NCBI GenBank assembly: GCA_040881945.1
Contig: JBBECF010000153.1
Location: 1 to 16,841, forward strand
From: JBBECF01 sp040881945
GTDB taxonomy: Bacteria > Pseudomonadota > Alphaproteobacteria > Dongiales > Dongiaceae
Reading direction: 5' to 3'
Length of the DNA stretch: 16,841 nucleotides
This document shows, piece by piece, positions 13,969-16,841 of the stretch (its first letter is position 1; each line of letters opens with the position of its first letter). Both the position numbers and the translations under genes were made by a program. The notes under the pieces were generated by a model. It ran no database searches and was not told where the DNA came from. It worked only from the letters and a program-made list of their open reading frames with translations.

Positions 13969-15762
13969 TTAACTGCTGGGCAGGCGTGCGAGCTCCAGGC
14001 CGTCTTGTGCGGCTGGCGGCCGTTCTTCCGTCTGGTCGAGAGCCCTGGGAAGATAGAGCCGCACGCTCGCGCCTCGACCTTCCTCGCTCTCGATCCACGA
14101 AAAGCCGCCCGACTGCTCGGCGAAACCGTGGACCATGCTGAGCCCCAATCCCGTTCCCTTGCCGACTTCCTTCGTCGTGAAGAAGGGATCGAAGGCCCGC
14201 TCGACCGCGGCCCGCGACATGCCGCAGCCGGTGTCGCCGACCGCCAGCATGACGTACTCGCCCGGCCTGACCTTGGGTTTGGGAGCGGGTCGGGTCTCGT
14301 CGAATCGGACGTTCGCCGTCTCTATCGTGACCCTGCCGCCTTCGGGCATGGCGTCTCGCGAATTGAGCACCAGGTTCAGAATGGCCTCCTGGAACTGGCC
14401 CGGATCGGTCTTGACAAGCCAGAGGCCTTCGCCGGGAAGGATCTGCAGGTCTATGGTCTTGCCCAGCGCCGGACGCAAGAGGGATTCCGCGGCCCGGACG
14501 TGCTCGCTGAAATCCAGTGTCTCGGGGAGCAACGGCTTTCGCCGCGAAAAAGCCAGGAGCTGTTCGGCGAGTTGCCCGCCCCTCAGGGCGGCCTGCTCGA
14601 TTGCCTCGACGTGGCTGCGCTGCGGCTCGTTTCCCTCCAGCTCGGCGCCGAGCAGGTCGGCGTTACCGAGGATGATCATCAGCAGGTTGTTGAATTCGTG
14701 CGCCACGCCGCCGGCGAGCTGGCCGACCGCCTCCATCTTCTGCGATTGGCGGAGCTGCTCCTCGAGCCGCCTGCGCTCGCCGATGTCCGTGCTGATGGTG
14801 CCGATGCCAACCGTTCGGCCGTCGGCGCCGCGCACCGGAAACTTCGTGCTGACGACCGTATGGAGGCGTCCGTCGGCAAAGGTCAATTCAAGCTCGTATT
14901 CGCATGCCGCGTCGCTCTCTAGGACCCTCCTGTCCTGGGCGATGGAAAACTCAGCGGGCTTCGCGTCGAAGATATCCTCCGAGGTCTTCCCGATCACGTC
15001 CGCGGCGGCAATGCCGTACCATTCCTCGAACCGCGGATTCACGAAGCGGAAGCGGCCGCCCAGGTCCTTCAGCATGATTGCCGACGGCGAGTTGTCGAAT
15101 ATCCCCCTGAAGCGTTCCTCGCTGGCGCGCAGCGCCGCCTCCACTCGCTTGCGCTCCGTTATGTCGCGCAACACAACGGTCAGCAGCGTCTTGCCTCCCA
15201 GGTCAAGCCTCGAGATGGAGGATTCCGCCGGAAACTCGGTTCCGTCCTTCCGCTGCCCGGAAATCTCTCTTTGCTCCCCCGTCATCCGGGTCGGCTCGGC
15301 GGCGCTCGCGAAGTCTGCCATGTGATCGCGATGAGCCGCTCTGAACCGGTCGGGCAGCAACAGGCCCACGTTCTGTCCGCCGGCCTCCTCGGCGGCGTAG
15401 CCGAAAAGCCGCTCCGCTCCTCGGTTGAACCGGCGGATGCGCTGGTTCTCGTCTACGGTGATGATCGCCTCGGGCACCGTGGCCATGATCCGGCTGAGCA
15501 GCGCCTCGGATCTCCGCAGCGCCTCCTCCGCCTTGTTTCGCGCCAGGACGTAGGGCCTGACCACCCAGTAGTAAGCGGCCGGTGCCGCGACGAGTATCAG
15601 GGCAAAGGCGTCGAGAAGCGCCAGAAGGACCGCGGCGGCCGTTGCTCCCGCGTGCAACTGGAGAAGATCTTCCATGTGCGTGGCGTGGAGGCCGAACATG
15701 ACCAGCAGCTCGATAAGAAAAACGAGACCTGCCAGCCGCAGGAGGAGAAACACTGGCGTCAA
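13969..15762 (-). CDS. Membrane-bound sensor histidine kinase with two PAS domains
   Basis: About 597 aa if started at the TTG at 15762 (GGGA upstream); the frame is open to a TTG at 15891, but the extra 43 residues look noncoding. Two hydrophobic segments (about 4-25 and 38-66) flank a short loop of about 12 residues. PAS 1 follows (about 85-202, ending RDITERKRVE), then PAS 2 (about 215-329, ending STDIGERRRLEEQL). The HisKA H-box is GGVAHEFNNLLMI (phospho-accepting His about 355). The ATPase has N-box NLVLNSRDAMPEGG, G1 DTGCGMS, F FDPFFTTKEVGKG and G2 GTGLGLSMVHGFAE. This is the NtrB/hybrid-kinase-like class; many relatives end in a receiver domain, which is absent here, and no response regulator lies nearby. 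The signal is unknown, and the tiny loop suggests the PAS domains do the sensing. Appears less GC-rich than its neighbours. Confidence 0.88.
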   Translation of the reverse strand: MTPVFLLLRLAGLVFLIELLVMFGLHATHMEDLLQLHAGATAAAVLLALLDAFALILVAAPAAYYWVVRPYVLARNKAEEALRRSEALLSRIMATVPEAIITVDENQRIRRFNRGAERLFGYAAEEAGGQNVGLLLPDRFRAAHRDHMADFASAAEPTRMTGEQREISGQRKDGTEFPAESSISRLDLGGKTLLTVVLRDITERKRVEAALRASEERFRGIFDNSPSAIMLKDLGGRFRFVNPRFEEWYGIAAADVIGKTSEDIFDAKPAEFSIAQDRRVLESDAACEYELELTFADGRLHTVVSTKFPVRGADGRTVGIGTISTDIGERRRLEEQLRQSQKMEAVGQLAGGVAHEFNNLLMIILGNADLLGAELEGNEPQRSHVEAIEQAALRGGQLAEQLLAFSRRKPLLPETLDFSEHVRAAESLLRPALGKTIDLQILPGEGLWLVKTDPGQFQEAILNLVLNSRDAMPEGGRVTIETANVRFDETRPAPKPKVRPGEYVMLAVGDTGCGMSRAAVERAFDPFFTTKEVGKGTGLGLSMVHGFAEQSGGFSWIESEEGRGASVRLYLPRALDQTEERPPAAQDGLELARLPSS

Positions 15763-16148
15763 GTGATTTTTCCCGCGCGGAATGCGTCTAGCCTGAGGTT
15801 CTTCGTGTCTTGCAAGCCCCGCGGCCAACGGGACGGCGCTCCGGGTACCTGAAACCTCCGCGGAAACTCCAGGTCTGGCCCGGCCTGGCAACGGGTGGGC
15901 AATCCGGGGTACGCATCCGCTTGCCTAGCACCGGGTCGGTTAACGCTTCGATAACCCAGGAATTCGTCCCGGAAGTTCCGGTTCGCCCGACCCGACGGGC
16001 GCGCCCTGGCCCTGCTTGCCGCCGGTGCCGAAGCCGGGATGAACCAGTTCTCCGCCGCTGACACGTCACCCAGCCTTCCGAGTTTTGCGGAGTGGTACTG
16101 TATCCGGTATCATGTTTTGTGTCGGGCGCCGGCAGGCTGCTCGTTCGC
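15763..16148. other. Noncoding divergent spacer between the histidine kinase and hicA
   Basis: No convincing gene in this 386-bp stretch; the short open frames on both strands look like noise. It holds a promoter candidate for hicAB (16085-16113), a 13-bp palindrome CCGGAAGTTCCGG (15969-15981) that may be a regulator site, and a GCCCG/CGGGC hairpin just after it (about 15985-16000). Its right half appears less GC-rich than the housekeeping genes. Confidence 0.55.
16085..16113 (+). promoter_or_regulatory. Sigma70-like promoter candidate for hicAB
   Basis: TTGCGG (16085-16090), a 17-bp spacer and TATCAT (16108-16113, five of six matches to TATAAT) precede the hicA ATG at 16149. Transcription would start near 16120, giving a leader of about 29 nt. 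This also makes the upstream in-frame GTG at 16092 an unlikely start. Confidence 0.45.
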
Positions 16149-16391
16149 ATGCGGGCCAATCCGCGCGCCGACTGGCGCATCGACGAACTCGAAACAGTCG
16201 CGCGGGCGGTTGGGGCCAATGCGAGAAGGCCTAGTGGCAGCCACGTGATCTTCGAGCATGCGAAAGTCGCCGAGGCGCTGTCCGTGCCAGCGCATCGTCC
16301 GATCAAACCGATCTACGTCACGAAATTCGTTGCCTGGATCGAACCAATAGAGCGTTCCGGTGAAGAAGGTACAGCGAGCCAAGAGGATTGA
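16149..16391 (+). CDS. hicA: HicA-family mRNA-interferase toxin
   Basis: 80 aa from the ATG at 16149, the normal HicA size. The fold is double-stranded-RNA-binding-like. DWRIDELETVARAVGANARRPSGSHVIFEH contains the key GSH, whose His is the expected catalytic residue, followed by the hydrophobic strand. PAHRPIKPIYVTKFVAWIE is the usual C-terminal half. HicA cleaves mRNA and tmRNA when free of HicB. The gene ends 32 nt inside hicB, the typical toxin-first hicAB order. The ribosome site is weak (a GGCAGG 15-20 nt upstream). Confidence 0.82.
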   Translation: MRANPRADWRIDELETVARAVGANARRPSGSHVIFEHAKVAEALSVPAHRPIKPIYVTKFVAWIEPIERSGEEGTASQED

Positions 16392-16746
16392 CTATCCGTT
16401 CGTCGTTCGCCCGCTTTCGGCGGAGGAGGGCGGCGGCTATCTGGTCGAGTATCCGGACCTGCCCGGCTGCATGTCGGACGGAGAGACGATCGATGAAGCG
16501 ATCCGCAACGGCGCGGACGCGATGCGCGAGTGGATCGCCGCGATGAAGGAGGCGGGGCGGCCCGTGCCTCCGCCGTCGCGACCGGAGCGCTATAGCGGCA
16601 AATGGCCGATGCGCGTTCCGCGGTCGCTCCACCGGCGCCTCGCCGAGCGTGCGAAGGCGGAGGGCGTAAGCCTCAATACGCTGGCGGTCACCTTGATGGC
16701 CGAAGGCATCGGCGAACGATTGGCGGCGAAGCGCAGGCGGGCATGA
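16360..16746 (+). CDS. hicB: HicB-family antitoxin with C-terminal ribbon-helix-helix
   Basis: 128 aa from a GTG at 16360 that overlaps hicA by 32 nt; no later ATG precedes the conserved core. The N-terminal part is the degenerate RNase-H-like HicB domain (YPFVVRPLSAEEGGGYLVEYPDLPGCMSDG, then TIDEAIRNGADAMREWIAAM and the GRPVPPPS tail). The C-terminal MRVPRSLHRRLAERAKAEGVSLNTLAVTLMAEGI is a ribbon-helix-helix DNA-binding segment used for autorepression. It should bind and block HicA. It is followed 12 bp later by the end of tldD on the other strand, so the TA pair sits against the tldD 3' end. Confidence 0.9.
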   Translation: MKKVQRAKRIDYPFVVRPLSAEEGGGYLVEYPDLPGCMSDGETIDEAIRNGADAMREWIAAMKEAGRPVPPPSRPERYSGKWPMRVPRSLHRRLAERAKAEGVSLNTLAVTLMAEGIGERLAAKRRRA

Positions 16747-16758
16747 ACGCCATCGCCT

Positions 16759-16841
16759 TCACGCCGCCGTGCCGCCGACGGTGAGCGCGTCGATCAGCAG
16801 CGTCGGCTGGCCGACGCCGACGGGCACGCCCTGGCCCTCCT
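16759..16841 (-). CDS. tldD: TldD metalloprotease, C-terminal fragment (5' part beyond the window)
   Basis: Only the last 26 residues and the TGA (16761-16759) are inside the window, read leftward from the right edge. They spell EGQGVPVGVGQPTLLIDALTVGGTAA, essentially the conserved TldD tail (VPVGVGQPTL..D.LTVGGTA). TldD carries the HExxxH zinc site (outside the window) and pairs with TldE/PmbA, which is encoded at 3919-5292 on the same strand. Identification rests on this tail alone, but the tail is distinctive. Confidence 0.82.
   Translation of the reverse strand, partial: EGQGVPVGVGQPTLLIDALTVGGTAA

Noticed and set aside
15960..16010. tRNA-like GTTCG near 15981
   Set aside because: No acceptor, D or anticodon stem can be paired around it, and no CCA-side stem is present.

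Overview
The window is a very GC-rich (roughly 70% by eye) chromosomal segment of a Gram-negative alphaproteobacterium, most likely of the Rhodospirillales or a relative. Four things point there: the lipid A/Kdo block msbA - DUF374 - waaA, a DUF4170 protein, the ubiA / rsmE / plant-type gshA neighbourhood, and the ETF-beta-methyltransferase-like gene. Most of the DNA is housekeeping, with two toxin-antitoxin modules and one orphan-looking sensor kinase added.

Left part (1-7344, all minus strand, so it reads right to left): ubiD (ubiquinone decarboxylase), a GNAT acetyltransferase 2 bp behind it, tldE/pmbA, then a spacer with a nested inverted repeat (3759-3889). After that comes msbA, whose stop overlaps (ATGA) the start of an unusual single reading frame. 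That frame joins a DUF374 acyltransferase to the Kdo transferase WaaA and runs off the left edge.

Middle part (7466-10117): a probable 2-oxoglutarate/Fe(II)-oxygenase-like protein of unknown role (plus) meets, stop against stop, a cysteine-cluster protein (minus). That gene diverges from a tandem-duplicated DUF4170 protein (plus), which converges with an EtfB-lysine-methyltransferase-like gene (minus).

Centre-right (10128-13890): a Phd/RelE-type toxin-antitoxin pair lies between ubiA and the methyltransferase, and its operator-like palindrome overlaps the last codons of ubiA. ubiA diverges from rsmE, which is followed 28 bp later by gshA. ubiA and ubiD make consecutive ubiquinone-pathway enzymes, although about 3.3 kb separates them.

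Right end (13891-16841): a two-PAS membrane histidine kinase with no receiver domain (minus), a noncoding spacer, a hicAB toxin-antitoxin pair (plus), and the last 27 codons of tldD (minus) at the right edge. TldD is the partner of the TldE encoded at 3919-5292. The kinase and hicAB look less GC-rich than the housekeeping genes and may be later arrivals.

No rRNA, tRNA, CRISPR array, insertion sequence or prophage was seen. The most unusual observations are the in-frame DUF374-WaaA fusion, the toxin-antitoxin operator embedded in the ubiA 3' end, the DUF4170 tandem duplication, and the nested REP-like repeat.
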